From Cryobacterium sp. Y82 (lineage in GTDB: Bacteria > Actinomycetota > Actinomycetes > Actinomycetales > Microbacteriaceae): a stretch of DNA of 64,000 nt. The notes beneath the pieces are model-generated. The model was not told where the DNA came from. It searched no databases and saw only the letters and a program-made list of their open reading frames with translations. Shown piece after piece: positions 25,589 to 33,268 of this stretch (positions within the stretch are counted from its first letter, which is position 1; every line of letters begins with the position of its first letter). The DNA is taken from the NCBI RefSeq assembly GCF_002929495.1, contig NZ_PJJJ01000033.1, forward strand, positions 132,123 through 196,122. Reading direction: 5' to 3'. A program made the position numbers and the translations under genes.

Positions 25589-25598
25589 CTGAATTTCA

Positions 25599-25616
25599 GT
25601 TAGTAAACATTAACTG
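25599..25616. promoter_or_regulatory. TetR operator site 2
   Basis: GTTAGTAAACATTAACTG shares its outer bases with site 1 in the opposite orientation. The two sites are 10 bp apart. Confidence 0.6.
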
Positions 25617-25654
25617 TAGTTGATACCGGGCCCTCCGGCATCGCCAAAGGGAAG

Positions 25655-27268
25655 ATGTCGATGGAGACACTCGCGAGTCAGCTCGACTCCTCTGCTCAGA
25701 CGTTCCGGAGCAATGATGCTGCCCAGCGACAGCTCGTCGCCGACCTGAAGCAGCGCCTCGCCACGGCCGCGCTCGGCGGGCCGGAGAAGTCCCGACAGCG
25801 CCACCTCGCCCGTGGCAAGTTGCTGCCCCGCGAGCGCATTGACCAATTGCTCGACGACGGCAGTCCGTTCCTCGAGATCGCACCGCTGGCCGCGACCGGT
25901 CTCTACAATGACGACAGTCCGGGAGCGGGCGTCATCGCCGGCATTGGCCTCGTGCACGGGCGCTTCGTGCTCGTGATCTCCAACGACGCCACCGTCAAGG
26001 GCGGCACCTATTACCCGATGACGGTGAAAAAGCACTTGCGAGCCCAGGAGATCGCTTTCGAGAACCGCCTGCCCTGCGTGTACCTCGTCGACTCCGGGGG
26101 AGCCTTTCTGCCCCTGCAGGACGAGGTCTTCCCCGACCGTGACCACTTCGGCCGCATCTTCTACAACCAGGCACGGATGTCCGCGGCCAAGATCCCGCAG
26201 ATCGCCTCGGTGATGGGATCGTGCACTGCCGGCGGTGCCTACGTCCCCGCCATGAGCGACGAGACCGTGATCGTGCGGGGCCAGGGCACCATCTTTCTCG
26301 GCGGCCCGCCCCTCGTAAAGGCCGCAATCGGCGAAATCATCACCGCCGAGGAGCTCGGCGGCGGTGAACTTCACGCCCGCGTCTCCGGCGTCACCGACCA
26401 CCTCGCCGAAAACGATGAGCATGCCCTGCAGATCGTGCGCGACATCGTCTCGACCCTCCCTCGTGCCGACGCCCCGGCGTGGAGTGTGATCCCGACTGTT
26501 GACCCGGTCGCCGACGAGAGCGAAATCTACGGAGCCGTCCCCGTCGACGTGCAGGGCCAGTACGACGTGCACGAGGTGATCGCGCGCATCATCGACGGCA
26601 GCGAATTCCACGAATTCAAGCGCGAATACGCCACCACGCTCGTGACCGGGTTCGCGCATATCCACGGCCACCCGGTGGGAATCGTCGCCAACAACGGCAT
26701 CCTGTTCGCCGAATCTGCGCAGAAGGGTGCCCACTTCATCGAGCTCTGTGACCAGCGCGGAATTCCGCTCGTCTTTCTGCAGAACATCTCTGGTTTCATG
26801 GTGGGCCAGGCAGCTGAAGCCGGCGGTATCGCCAAGCACGGGGCCAAAATGGTCACCGCGGTCGCGACGGCCCGCGTGCCCAAACTCACGGTGGTGATCG
26901 GCGGCTCCTTTGGCGCCGGCAACTACTCCATGTGCGGCCGCGCCTATTCGCCCCGCTTCCTCTGGATGTGGCCGGGCAGCCGCATTTCCGTGATGGGTGG
27001 CCTGCAGGCGTCCTCCGTGCTCGCCACCGTCAAGCGCGAGCAGATCGAGGGGGGCGGAGACACCTGGTCGGCCGCGGCCGAGACCGCCTTCAAAGACCCG
27101 ATCCTCGAAAAGTACGAGCAGCAGGGCAGCCCCTACTACTCCACCGCTCGGCTGTGGGACGACGGCGTCATCGACCCCGCCGACACCCGTACTGTGCTCG
27201 GCCTCGCCCTCGCCGTGTGTGCCGCCGCGCCGCTCGGCAAGTCCGCCTTCGGCCTCTTCCGAATGTGA
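25655..27268 (+). CDS. accD1: Methylcrotonyl-CoA carboxylase beta subunit (carboxyltransferase)
   Basis: A 537-residue carboxyltransferase of full length. It contains [21 protein letters not shown] (crotonase-like N-lobe, oxyanion glycines) and the C-lobe [20 protein letters not shown]. These two stretches are typical of the methylcrotonyl- and geranyl-CoA carboxylase beta subfamily rather than propionyl-CoA carboxylase. The ATG at 25655 has AAAGGGAAG upstream. First gene of a five-gene operon whose order (AccD1, AccA1, FadE, MaoC, CitE) recalls M. tuberculosis Rv2502c-Rv2498c. Confidence 0.88.
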   Translation: MSMETLASQLDSSAQTFRSNDAAQRQLVADLKQRLATAALGGPEKSRQRHLARGKLLPRERIDQLLDDGSPFLEIAPLAATGLYNDDSPGAGVIAGIGLVHGRFVLVISNDATVKGGTYYPMTVKKHLRAQEIAFENRLPCVYLVDSGGAFLPLQDEVFPDRDHFGRIFYNQARMSAAKIPQIASVMGSCTAGGAYVPAMSDETVIVRGQGTIFLGGPPLVKAAIGEIITAEELGGGELHARVSGVTDHLAENDEHALQIVRDIVSTLPRADAPAWSVIPTVDPVADESEIYGAVPVDVQGQYDVHEVIARIIDGSEFHEFKREYATTLVTGFAHIHGHPVGIVANNGILFAESAQKGAHFIELCDQRGIPLVFLQNISGFMVGQAAEAGGIAKHGAKMVTAVATARVPKLTVVIGGSFGAGNYSMCGRAYSPRFLWMWPGSRISVMGGLQASSVLATVKREQIEGGGDTWSAAAETAFKDPILEKYEQQGSPYYSTARLWDDGVIDPADTRTVLGLALAVCAAAPLGKSAFGLFRM

Positions 27269-27282
27269 GTGAGACGATTTCC

Positions 27283-29322
27283 ATGACATTTGACACCGTT
27301 CTGGTCGCCAATCGCGGCGAAATTGCCTGCCGCATCATCCGCACTCTGCGCGAGCGGGGCATCCGATCTATCGCCGTGTATAGCGACGCAGACCGTGACG
27401 CTCGGCACGTGTCGCTGGCGGATACCGCGGTGCGCATCGGCGGCGCCGCACCGGCGGACAGCTACCTCAATATTGAAGCCGTTCTGGCCGCTGCGGCCCG
27501 AACCGGTGCCCAGGCGATCCACCCCGGCTACGGATTTCTCAGCGAGAACCAGGCGTTCGCGCAGGCCTGCGCCGACGCCAAAATCGTGTTCATCGGGCCG
27601 AGCGTGCACGCGCTGAACACGATGGGCGACAAAATCCGCTCGAAGAACCACGTGGCCGGCTACGGGGTGCCGATCATCCCCGGGGTGGCGCAGCCCGGCC
27701 TCAGCAACGAGCAGCTCATCGCGGCAGCCGTCGACGTGGGGTATCCGATGCTCATCAAGCCCTCGGCCGGTGGCGGCGGCAAGGGCATGCACGTGGTGGA
27801 ACGCTCTGAAGACCTGCCAGCCACCCTCGAGACCGCACGGCGCGTCGCGCAGAGCGCCTTCGGTGATGACACCCTGCTGCTCGAACGGCTCGTGGCCACC
27901 CCGCGGCACATTGAGGTGCAGATACTCGCCGACAGTCACGGCGCCGTCATTCACCTCGGCGAGCGCGAATGCTCGCTGCAGCGTCGGCACCAGAAAGTCA
28001 TCGAGGAGGCACCCTCCCCGTTGCTCGATGCGGCGACTCGCGCCCGCATCGGCGAGGCGGCCTGCGCCGCCGCCCGCAGCGTGGGCTACAGCGGCGCTGG
28101 AACCGTGGAATTTTTGGTCTCCGCAGCCGCTCCCGACGAATTCTTTTTCATGGAGATGAACACCCGCCTGCAGGTTGAACACCCGGTCACCGAGCTGGTC
28201 ACCGGCCTCGACCTGGTGCACTGGCAGTTGCGCATCGCGGCTGGAGAGCCGCTCACGGTCAGCCAAGCGGACGTATGCCTCACGGGGCATGCAATCGAGG
28301 CGCGGGTCTATGCGGAGAACCCCGCTCGGGGCTTCCTGCCGACCACCGGCACCGTGCTGCAGCTGCACGAGGCCAGGGGTGAGGGGGTGCGGGTTGACAG
28401 CTCGCTGACTCCAGGCCTCACGATCGCCTCCCACTACGACCCGATGCTGGCCAAGGTGATCGCCTGGGCTCCCACCCGGCTTGAGGCGTTGAACCGTCTC
28501 GACCGGGCGCTCGCCGACACCGTCGTGCTCGGCGTGCACACCAACACCGAATATCTTCGGCTGCTGCTGGCGGATGCCGATGTGCGCGCCGGCCGCCTCG
28601 ACACCGGTTTGATCGAACGCAAGCTTCCCGACCTCAGCTTTCGCGAAGCTGACGGTCACGTCCTCGCCGCCGCGGCGCTGTTCCTGCACCTACTCGCCGG
28701 GTCCATCGTCGCCGGCGTGAACGATGTGTGGACGCGGCCGAGCGGGTGGCGGCTGGGTTCGCCGCGTCCAGTGCGCTACTCGCTGGGGCTGAGCGCGACC
28801 GAGGCCGTGGAGGTGCGGGTAGTCGGAAAGTCGCAGGCGGCATCCGTTTCGATCGGTGACAGTCCGGCCGTACCAGCAGGACTCACGCCGATCATCGGCC
28901 GCCGGGGCGCGTTTCGTGTCGATTACGACGGCGAGACCCGGGTCTTCGCCATCGAACAGTCCGGGGCGCGGGTATACATCGGCGCCGACGGATTCTCGTT
29001 CGACCTGCAACACCGATCCCGGGCCGAGCAGCTTGCGGAACACCTCGCGGCCCGGGATCGCGTGCCAGGGGCGGTCAGCCCAGACGTACGCTCGCCAATG
29101 CCCGGCACTGTCATCGCAGTGCACTCCGTCACCGGCGACGTGGTCACGGCCGGCCAGACCATCCTCGTGGTCGAGGCCATGAAGATGGAGCACAAACTCG
29201 TGGCTGCCACGGCCGGCCGCGTCACCGTAAACCTCAAAACCGGTGACCTCGTGGCCCTCGACCAGATCGTCGCCACGATCAGCACCACTGCAACCATCTC
29301 AGAAAAGGAAGATTCAGAATGA
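27283..29322 (+). CDS. accA1: Methylcrotonyl-CoA carboxylase alpha subunit (biotin carboxylase/BCCP)
   Basis: A 679-residue protein: biotin carboxylase domain at ~1-450 (VLVANRGEIACRII at the start, GGGGKGMHVV ATP loop, MEMNTRLQVEHPVTE), a linker domain, and a C-terminal biotinyl domain with the biotinylated lysine K634 in EAMKMEH. The frame is open far upstream, but the family N-terminus fixes the start at ATG 27283. It carboxylates biotin and hands the CO2 to the beta subunit for 3-methylcrotonyl-CoA. It overlaps the next gene by ATGA. Confidence 0.92.
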   Translation: MTFDTVLVANRGEIACRIIRTLRERGIRSIAVYSDADRDARHVSLADTAVRIGGAAPADSYLNIEAVLAAAARTGAQAIHPGYGFLSENQAFAQACADAKIVFIGPSVHALNTMGDKIRSKNHVAGYGVPIIPGVAQPGLSNEQLIAAAVDVGYPMLIKPSAGGGGKGMHVVERSEDLPATLETARRVAQSAFGDDTLLLERLVATPRHIEVQILADSHGAVIHLGERECSLQRRHQKVIEEAPSPLLDAATRARIGEAACAAARSVGYSGAGTVEFLVSAAAPDEFFFMEMNTRLQVEHPVTELVTGLDLVHWQLRIAAGEPLTVSQADVCLTGHAIEARVYAENPARGFLPTTGTVLQLHEARGEGVRVDSSLTPGLTIASHYDPMLAKVIAWAPTRLEALNRLDRALADTVVLGVHTNTEYLRLLLADADVRAGRLDTGLIERKLPDLSFREADGHVLAAAALFLHLLAGSIVAGVNDVWTRPSGWRLGSPRPVRYSLGLSATEAVEVRVVGKSQAASVSIGDSPAVPAGLTPIIGRRGAFRVDYDGETRVFAIEQSGARVYIGADGFSFDLQHRSRAEQLAEHLAARDRVPGAVSPDVRSPMPGTVIAVHSVTGDVVTAGQTILVVEAMKMEHKLVAATAGRVTVNLKTGDLVALDQIVATISTTATISEKEDSE

Positions 29323-30485
29323 CCTACGAACTCAACCCCGAATACCAGGCCTTGAGCGACACGGTTCGAGCTTTCGCCGATAACGTTGTCGCACCGGCCG
29401 CCTACGAGTACGACACGAAACGCAGCCTGCCCTATGGCATCATCGCCGAGATGGGGGAGATGGGCTTGTTCGGACTGCCGTTTCCCGTGGAGTACGGCGG
29501 CCAGGGCAAGGACTACTTCGCGCTCTGCCTTGCCGTGGAGCAGCTGGCCCGTGCCGACCAGAGCATCGCCGTCACCCTCGAGGCCGGAGTGGGCCTGGGC
29601 ATAATGCCGGTGTTCCGTAGCGGCACCGAGGAGCAGAAGCAGGAGTGGGTTCCTCGCTTGGCGAGTGGCTCGGCGCTCGCCGCGTTCGGCCTGACCGAAG
29701 CGGATGCCGGCTCAGACGCCGCGGGCACCAAGACCACCGCTGAGCTCACGGGCGGCGAATGGGTGATCAACGGCACGAAGCAGTTCATCACCAACTCCGG
29801 GTCGGATATTACCCGCCTTGTGACGGTGACCGCGGTCACGGGGGAGTCCACTCGCACCGACGGGTCCATCAAGAAAGAACTCACCGCCATTCTGGTGCCG
29901 ACCCCGACCCCCGGTTTCACGGCACTCCCGCCGTACGACAAGGTGGGCTGGCACACCTCAGACACCCATCCGCTCGTGTTTGACAACGTGCGCGTACCCG
30001 AGGCGAATCTGCTCGGCGAACGCGGCCGTGGCTTCGCCAACTTCGTGCAGACCCTCGATGAGGGCCGCATCGCCTTCGCCGCGCTCTGCACCGGCGCGGC
30101 GCAGGGCTGCCTCGAAGAATCGATCCGCTACGCGAACAGCCGCAATGTCTTCGGCCGCTCGATCGGCTCCAACCAGCACATCGCGTTCAAGATCGCCCGG
30201 ATGCAGGCGCGCGTTCACACCGCGCGCCTCGCCTACTACGACGCTGCGTTGAAAATGATCAACGGCAAATCCTTCAAAATGGAGGCCTCGATCGCCAAGA
30301 TGGTCGGCAGTGAAGCGGCTATGGACAATGCCCGCGATGCCACGCAGATCTTTGGCGGATACGGCTTTCTGAACGAGAATCCGGTCGCGCGGCACTATCG
30401 TGATTCCAAGGTGCTCGAGCTCGGCGAGGGCACAACCGAGGTACAGCTCATGGTCATCTCGCGGGCCCTGGGATTCGCCGGCTGA
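29319..30485 (+). CDS. Acyl-CoA dehydrogenase (probable isovaleryl-CoA type)
   Basis: A 388-residue FAD enzyme. It has the acyl-CoA dehydrogenase signatures AFGLTEADAGSDAAGTKTTA and QIFGGYGFLNENPVARHYRD, and the catalytic base region EGTTEVQLMVISRAL near the C-terminus. The strong AAAAGGAAG lies in the end of accA1, giving coupled translation. Sitting beside methylcrotonyl-CoA carboxylase, it most likely oxidises isovaleryl-CoA, the step before the carboxylase in leucine degradation. Confidence 0.9.
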   Translation: MTYELNPEYQALSDTVRAFADNVVAPAAYEYDTKRSLPYGIIAEMGEMGLFGLPFPVEYGGQGKDYFALCLAVEQLARADQSIAVTLEAGVGLGIMPVFRSGTEEQKQEWVPRLASGSALAAFGLTEADAGSDAAGTKTTAELTGGEWVINGTKQFITNSGSDITRLVTVTAVTGESTRTDGSIKKELTAILVPTPTPGFTALPPYDKVGWHTSDTHPLVFDNVRVPEANLLGERGRGFANFVQTLDEGRIAFAALCTGAAQGCLEESIRYANSRNVFGRSIGSNQHIAFKIARMQARVHTARLAYYDAALKMINGKSFKMEASIAKMVGSEAAMDNARDATQIFGGYGFLNENPVARHYRDSKVLELGEGTTEVQLMVISRALGFAG

Positions 30486-30506
30486 CCAGTGATTAAGGAG
30501 AAGCGG

Positions 30507-31004
30507 ATGACCGACCCAGATACGCCCGACCGCCACCCGGTGCGCCAGCGCGGTCTCTACTTCGAGGAGTTTGACCTCGATGCGCTCTATCAACACCGCC
30601 CCGGTCGCACCGTGACCGAGGCCGACAACGTACTGTTCACGACGATGACCATGAACACGCAGGCGTTGCATCTCGACGCGGCCTGGTCAGCCACCCAGCC
30701 GTTCGGCGAACGTCTGGTCAATTCCATGTTCACCCTCTCGACCATGGTCGGCAGCTCGGTCGCGCAATTGACCCAGGGCACGATCGTGGCGAACCTGGGA
30801 TTTGCGGCCGTGGCGTTTCCGCATCCGCTGCACCACGGGGACACCCTCTACTCGGAGAGCATCGTCACCGACAAACGGCTGTCGAAAAGCCGCCCCGGTC
30901 AGGGCGTCATCACGCTCGAACACACCGGACGCAACCAAGACGGCGTCGTGGTGGGCACGGCCGTGCGCACCGTGCTGGTCTGGTGCCAGGACGCTGCGCA
31001 ATGA
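30507..31004 (+). CDS. MaoC-family hydratase
   Basis: A 165-residue hot-dog-fold protein. It starts MTDPDTPDRHPVRQRGLYFEE (split here after residue 21) and has the active-site-region signature TVTEADNVLFTTMTMN, the MaoC pattern usually seen as D-x-x-x-F/N near the catalytic Asp/His. AAGGAG lies 6 nt before the ATG at 30507. In M. tuberculosis the equivalent position is Rv2499c, reported as an itaconyl/methylglutaconyl-CoA hydratase. The same activity is inferred here. Confidence 0.82.
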   Translation: MTDPDTPDRHPVRQRGLYFEEFDLDALYQHRPGRTVTEADNVLFTTMTMNTQALHLDAAWSATQPFGERLVNSMFTLSTMVGSSVAQLTQGTIVANLGFAAVAFPHPLHHGDTLYSESIVTDKRLSKSRPGQGVITLEHTGRNQDGVVVGTAVRTVLVWCQDAAQ

Positions 31005-31924
31005 GCGGCACGTTCGACGGCGACCCGTTCGGTGGGGAAGCGTACGACTCGGACTTTGACCCTGCCGGCCCCGATCCGTTCGACGAGAGTCCTGCCGGGC
31101 TCAGCCCCTTCACGCCAGCGCCGTTCACGCTCGGTCCGGCCCTGCTGTTCTGCCCGGCCGACCGGCCAGAACGCTATGCGAAGGCGGTCGAGCGCGCCGA
31201 CGCCGTCATCCTCGACCTGGAAGACGCCGTCGCGCCCGAAGATCGGGCCGCTGCGCGGCGCGCGCTGATCGAGCATCCGCTTGAGGCAGCCCGCACGATC
31301 GTGCGCATCAATTCGGCCGACACGACCGATTTCGCACTCGACCTGGCCGCGCTCGAGCGCACAGAATACCGCGACATCATGCTCGCTAAAACTGTCAGCG
31401 CCGGTCAAGTCGAACGCCTCGCACAGTTCCGGGTGATCGCCCTGTGCGAAACCGCTGCCGGCGTCGTCTCAGCGACGGAGATTGCCGCCGCACGTAATGT
31501 TGTCGCGCTCATGTGGGGCGCCGAAGATCTCGTCGCCTCGCTCGGTGGTACGTCGAGCCGGTTTGCCGACGGTCGCTACCGTGACGTCGCCCGCTATGCA
31601 CGTTCTCAGGTTTTGTTGGCCGCGCGAGCCCACGACAAGGCCGCGATCGATGCCGTACATCTGGACATCACCGACACGGCCGGCCTAAGTAACGAGGCAG
31701 CGGATGCCGTCGCGAGCGGCTTTAGCGCCACCGCCTGCATCCACCCCAGCCAGGTTGAGGTCATTCGCACCGCTTACCAGCCGACCGCCGCCGAAGTGGA
31801 CTATGCCCTCGGACTGCTCGAGGCCGCAGCGAGTGCCCGGGGTGTCTTCCAGCATGAAGGTCGCATGATCGATGGCCCGGTTCTGCGCCACGCCGAGGCC
31901 GTGCTGCGCCGGGCCGCCCGCTAA
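31001..31924 (+). CDS. citE: CitE-like CoA-lyase with acidic N-terminal tail
   Basis: A 307-residue HpcH/HpaI-type (beta/alpha)8 lyase. The core begins at ALLFCPADRPERYAKA (~residue 46) and has the metal-binding ILDLEDAV, the CoA/acid-site CETAAGVVSATE and the C-terminal HPSQVEVI. About 45 residues before the core are rich in Asp, Phe and Pro (DPFGGEAYDSDFDPAGPDPF) and are not part of the usual fold. The M. tuberculosis homologue Rv2498c cleaves citramalyl-CoA and (R)-HMG-CoA, which would end leucine degradation here without a classical HMG-CoA lyase. ATGA overlap with maoC. Confidence 0.85.
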   Translation: MSGTFDGDPFGGEAYDSDFDPAGPDPFDESPAGLSPFTPAPFTLGPALLFCPADRPERYAKAVERADAVILDLEDAVAPEDRAAARRALIEHPLEAARTIVRINSADTTDFALDLAALERTEYRDIMLAKTVSAGQVERLAQFRVIALCETAAGVVSATEIAAARNVVALMWGAEDLVASLGGTSSRFADGRYRDVARYARSQVLLAARAHDKAAIDAVHLDITDTAGLSNEAADAVASGFSATACIHPSQVEVIRTAYQPTAAEVDYALGLLEAAASARGVFQHEGRMIDGPVLRHAEAVLRRAAR

Positions 31925-31929
31925 AATTC

Positions 31930-31965
31930 CCCGGGCCCCTGTTGTGAACGTGGGCCCAGGCCCCG
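31930..31965 (-). terminator. Possible terminator of the glutathione peroxidase gene
   Basis: Two GGGCCC blocks can pair around a 13-nt loop. On the minus strand they are followed by GGGGAATTTT. It sits between the convergent citE and glutathione peroxidase genes. Confidence 0.4.
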
Positions 31966-31982
31966 TCCGAAAAATTTGCGAA

Positions 31983-32483
31983 TCAGGCGGCCTTGGCGGC
32001 CAGCACTTTTTTGATCGCGGCGACGATCTCGGTCGATTCCGGCTCTACCGCGGAGGCGAAGCGGTCCACGATCTCGCCGGTCGGTGTCACCAGAAACTTC
32101 TCGAAGTTCCACTTAATCAAACCGGGCAGCAGGCCCCGCTTGAACATGGTTAACTGGGCGTAGAGCGGATGCTGGTGCTTGCCCCGCACATCAACCTTGG
32201 CCGTCATCGGAAAGGTCACCCCGTAGGTCATGCCGCAAAATTTCGCGATGTCTGTTTCAGTGCCGGGTTCCTGGCCCATGAACTGGTTGCTCGGTAATCC
32301 CAGCACGACCAGCCCGTCGTTCGCGTAACGCTGATAGAGGGCTTCCAAACCGGCGTACTGCGGGGTGAAGCCGCACTTTGATGCAACGTTGACGACGAGA
32401 ACCGTTTTTCCTTCAAAGGCGCCGAAGGTGGTGTCCGTTCCATCGATGAGGGTGAGGGGAATGTCGTACAGCGCAGAAGTCAT
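31983..32483 (-). CDS. Glutathione peroxidase (Cys type, probably thioredoxin-dependent)
   Basis: A 166-residue protein of the standard family length. The peroxidatic Cys37 is in NVASKCGFTPQY, the conserved Gln in LPSNQFMGQEPG and the Asn in KWNFEKFLV; a second cysteine in KFCGMTYGVTFP may be resolving. It uses Cys rather than selenocysteine, and actinobacteria lack glutathione, so thioredoxin or mycothiol-linked reduction is likely. The ATG at 32483 has TACTGT 6 nt upstream; the frame runs open beyond it but is not conserved. Confidence 0.92.
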   Translation of the reverse strand: MTSALYDIPLTLIDGTDTTFGAFEGKTVLVVNVASKCGFTPQYAGLEALYQRYANDGLVVLGLPSNQFMGQEPGTETDIAKFCGMTYGVTFPMTAKVDVRGKHQHPLYAQLTMFKRGLLPGLIKWNFEKFLVTPTGEIVDRFASAVEPESTEIVAAIKKVLAAKAA

Positions 32484-32779
32484 TCGAAAACAGTATCGAT
32501 GCTGAATCCAAGCTGCCTGCACAGTCCCTGTGTAGATCGTGCGTTTCCCCCACCGAGTGACACGGTCACGTAGTCTTATACCACCTAAGAAGTCATGGCG
32601 GTCCGCTATCGGACCCGGATTTCTCAGCTCGCGCGGCGCAGCGCATACTTCCCGCCGAACGGGCCAACACCCCAGCTTCACTCGAACCAGTTCCCCCAGA
32701 ACGAGTTGGATTGATCTGTGACTAGTCATTGCTCTGGATCCCTGTCGGCATCCGTCATATAGATCGCACCAGGAGCATC
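32484..32779. other. Intergenic region upstream of the repeat peptide gene
   Basis: These 296 bp lack a supported gene. A short hairpin (GGTCCG and CGGACC around CTAT, near 32600) and a TATAGA box at 32758-32763 that could serve the small gene downstream are the only signals seen. Confidence 0.4.
32490..32495 (-). promoter_or_regulatory. -10 box of leaderless glutathione peroxidase gene
   Basis: On the minus strand TACTGT is followed by TTTCGA and then the ATG at 32483. Confidence 0.45.
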
Positions 32780-32998
32780 ATGAATTCTTACATATCGCAC
32801 ACCAGCAACAGCACGATCCGTCCCAACGAGTACATTTCCCAGAGCGTCAGTCGAGTGGTCATGGGGAGCGGGTACATCAGCGGAACCGCGGAGCACCGTG
32901 ACGCTGGCGAGTACGTGTCGCACCCCACGGCAACCGCGCCGGCCCGCGTCGCACAGCCGCAGATGGCTGGCAGTAGGCACTTGGCCGCGGCGGCGTAG
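32780..32998 (+). CDS. Small protein with regularly spaced Y-(I/V)-S repeats
   Basis: A 72-residue protein with a good AGGAG 4 nt before its ATG and a strong terminator 28 bp after its stop, so it looks like a true monocistronic gene. Tyrosines at residues 4, 18, 32 and 45 each sit in a Y-I-S or Y-V-S motif (NSYIS, NEYIS, SGYIS, GEYVS), giving a period of 13-14 residues. There is no membrane segment, signal peptide or cysteine, and the C-terminus is Ala-rich. No known domain is recognised. Similar short Tyr-repeat peptides are, from memory, found in other Microbacteriaceae. Function unknown. Confidence 0.65.
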   Translation: MNSYISHTSNSTIRPNEYISQSVSRVVMGSGYISGTAEHRDAGEYVSHPTATAPARVAQPQMAGSRHLAAAA

Positions 32999-33026
32999 CG
33001 CGCCGCGGTTCGGTTGCTACCGAAAT

Positions 33027-33065
33027 CGACAAAAGGGACTCCGCTTAGCGGAGTCCCTTTTGTCG
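33027..33065 (+). terminator. Strong intrinsic terminator
   Basis: A perfect 18-bp stem (CGACAAAAGGGACTCCGC with its complement) closed by TTA, with TTTT inside the descending arm. It ends the transcript of the repeat peptide gene. Confidence 0.9.
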
Positions 33066-33115
33066 TATTCGGTGCCGGCACCGGTGGCATCGAAATGCTG
33101 TCGTCGACGCGCCGG

Positions 33116-33121
33116 TAGACT
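33116..33121 (+). promoter_or_regulatory. -10 box upstream of the rnj leader ORF
   Basis: TAGACT lies 6 nt before the GTG at 33128, the same geometry as at the other leaderless starts in this window. Confidence 0.5.
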
Positions 33122-33127
33122 ACACAC

Positions 33128-33268
33128 GTGCCCGGCCGGTATTTTGCTTGCCCGCCAGACACGACACGAGGTACGCGTATGCGCAAAAGCCCCTCAATGC
33201 TGGCTTTCCGCATGTCCGATCTCGGTCCCCACACACCTCGACATGCATTACCGCAGACAACGAAATGA
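33128..33268 (+). CDS. Leaderless upstream ORF (46 aa) coupled to rnj
   Basis: A GTG at 33128, 6 nt after a TAGACT box, opens a 46-codon frame (MPGRYFACPPDTTRGTRMRK at the start) whose TGA stop overlaps an ATG of the RNase J frame as ATGA. Neither candidate rnj start has a Shine-Dalgarno sequence, so translation of RNase J may depend on ribosomes finishing this ORF. The peptide is basic and has no recognised domain. It could be a regulatory leader peptide or only a vehicle for coupling. Confidence 0.45.
   Translation: MPGRYFACPPDTTRGTRMRKSPSMLAFRMSDLGPHTPRHALPQTTK

Noticed and set aside
26932..27282. Upstream extension of the biotin carboxylase frame
   Set aside because: It overlaps the end of accD1; the family N-terminus VLVANRGEIACRII sits at 27283.
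25610..27289. 559-codon open frame on the minus strand
   Set aside because: It lies entirely antisense to the carboxylase beta gene in high-GC DNA, has no family motif, and crosses the operator region.
27136..28689. 517-codon minus-strand frame
   Set aside because: Antisense to the biotin carboxylase gene; low-complexity His/Asp/Arg-rich product typical of GC-driven shadow frames.
32580..32620. tRNA gene
   Set aside because: The GGTCCG/CGGACC hairpin is isolated; no T-arm, D-arm or acceptor pairing could be found.
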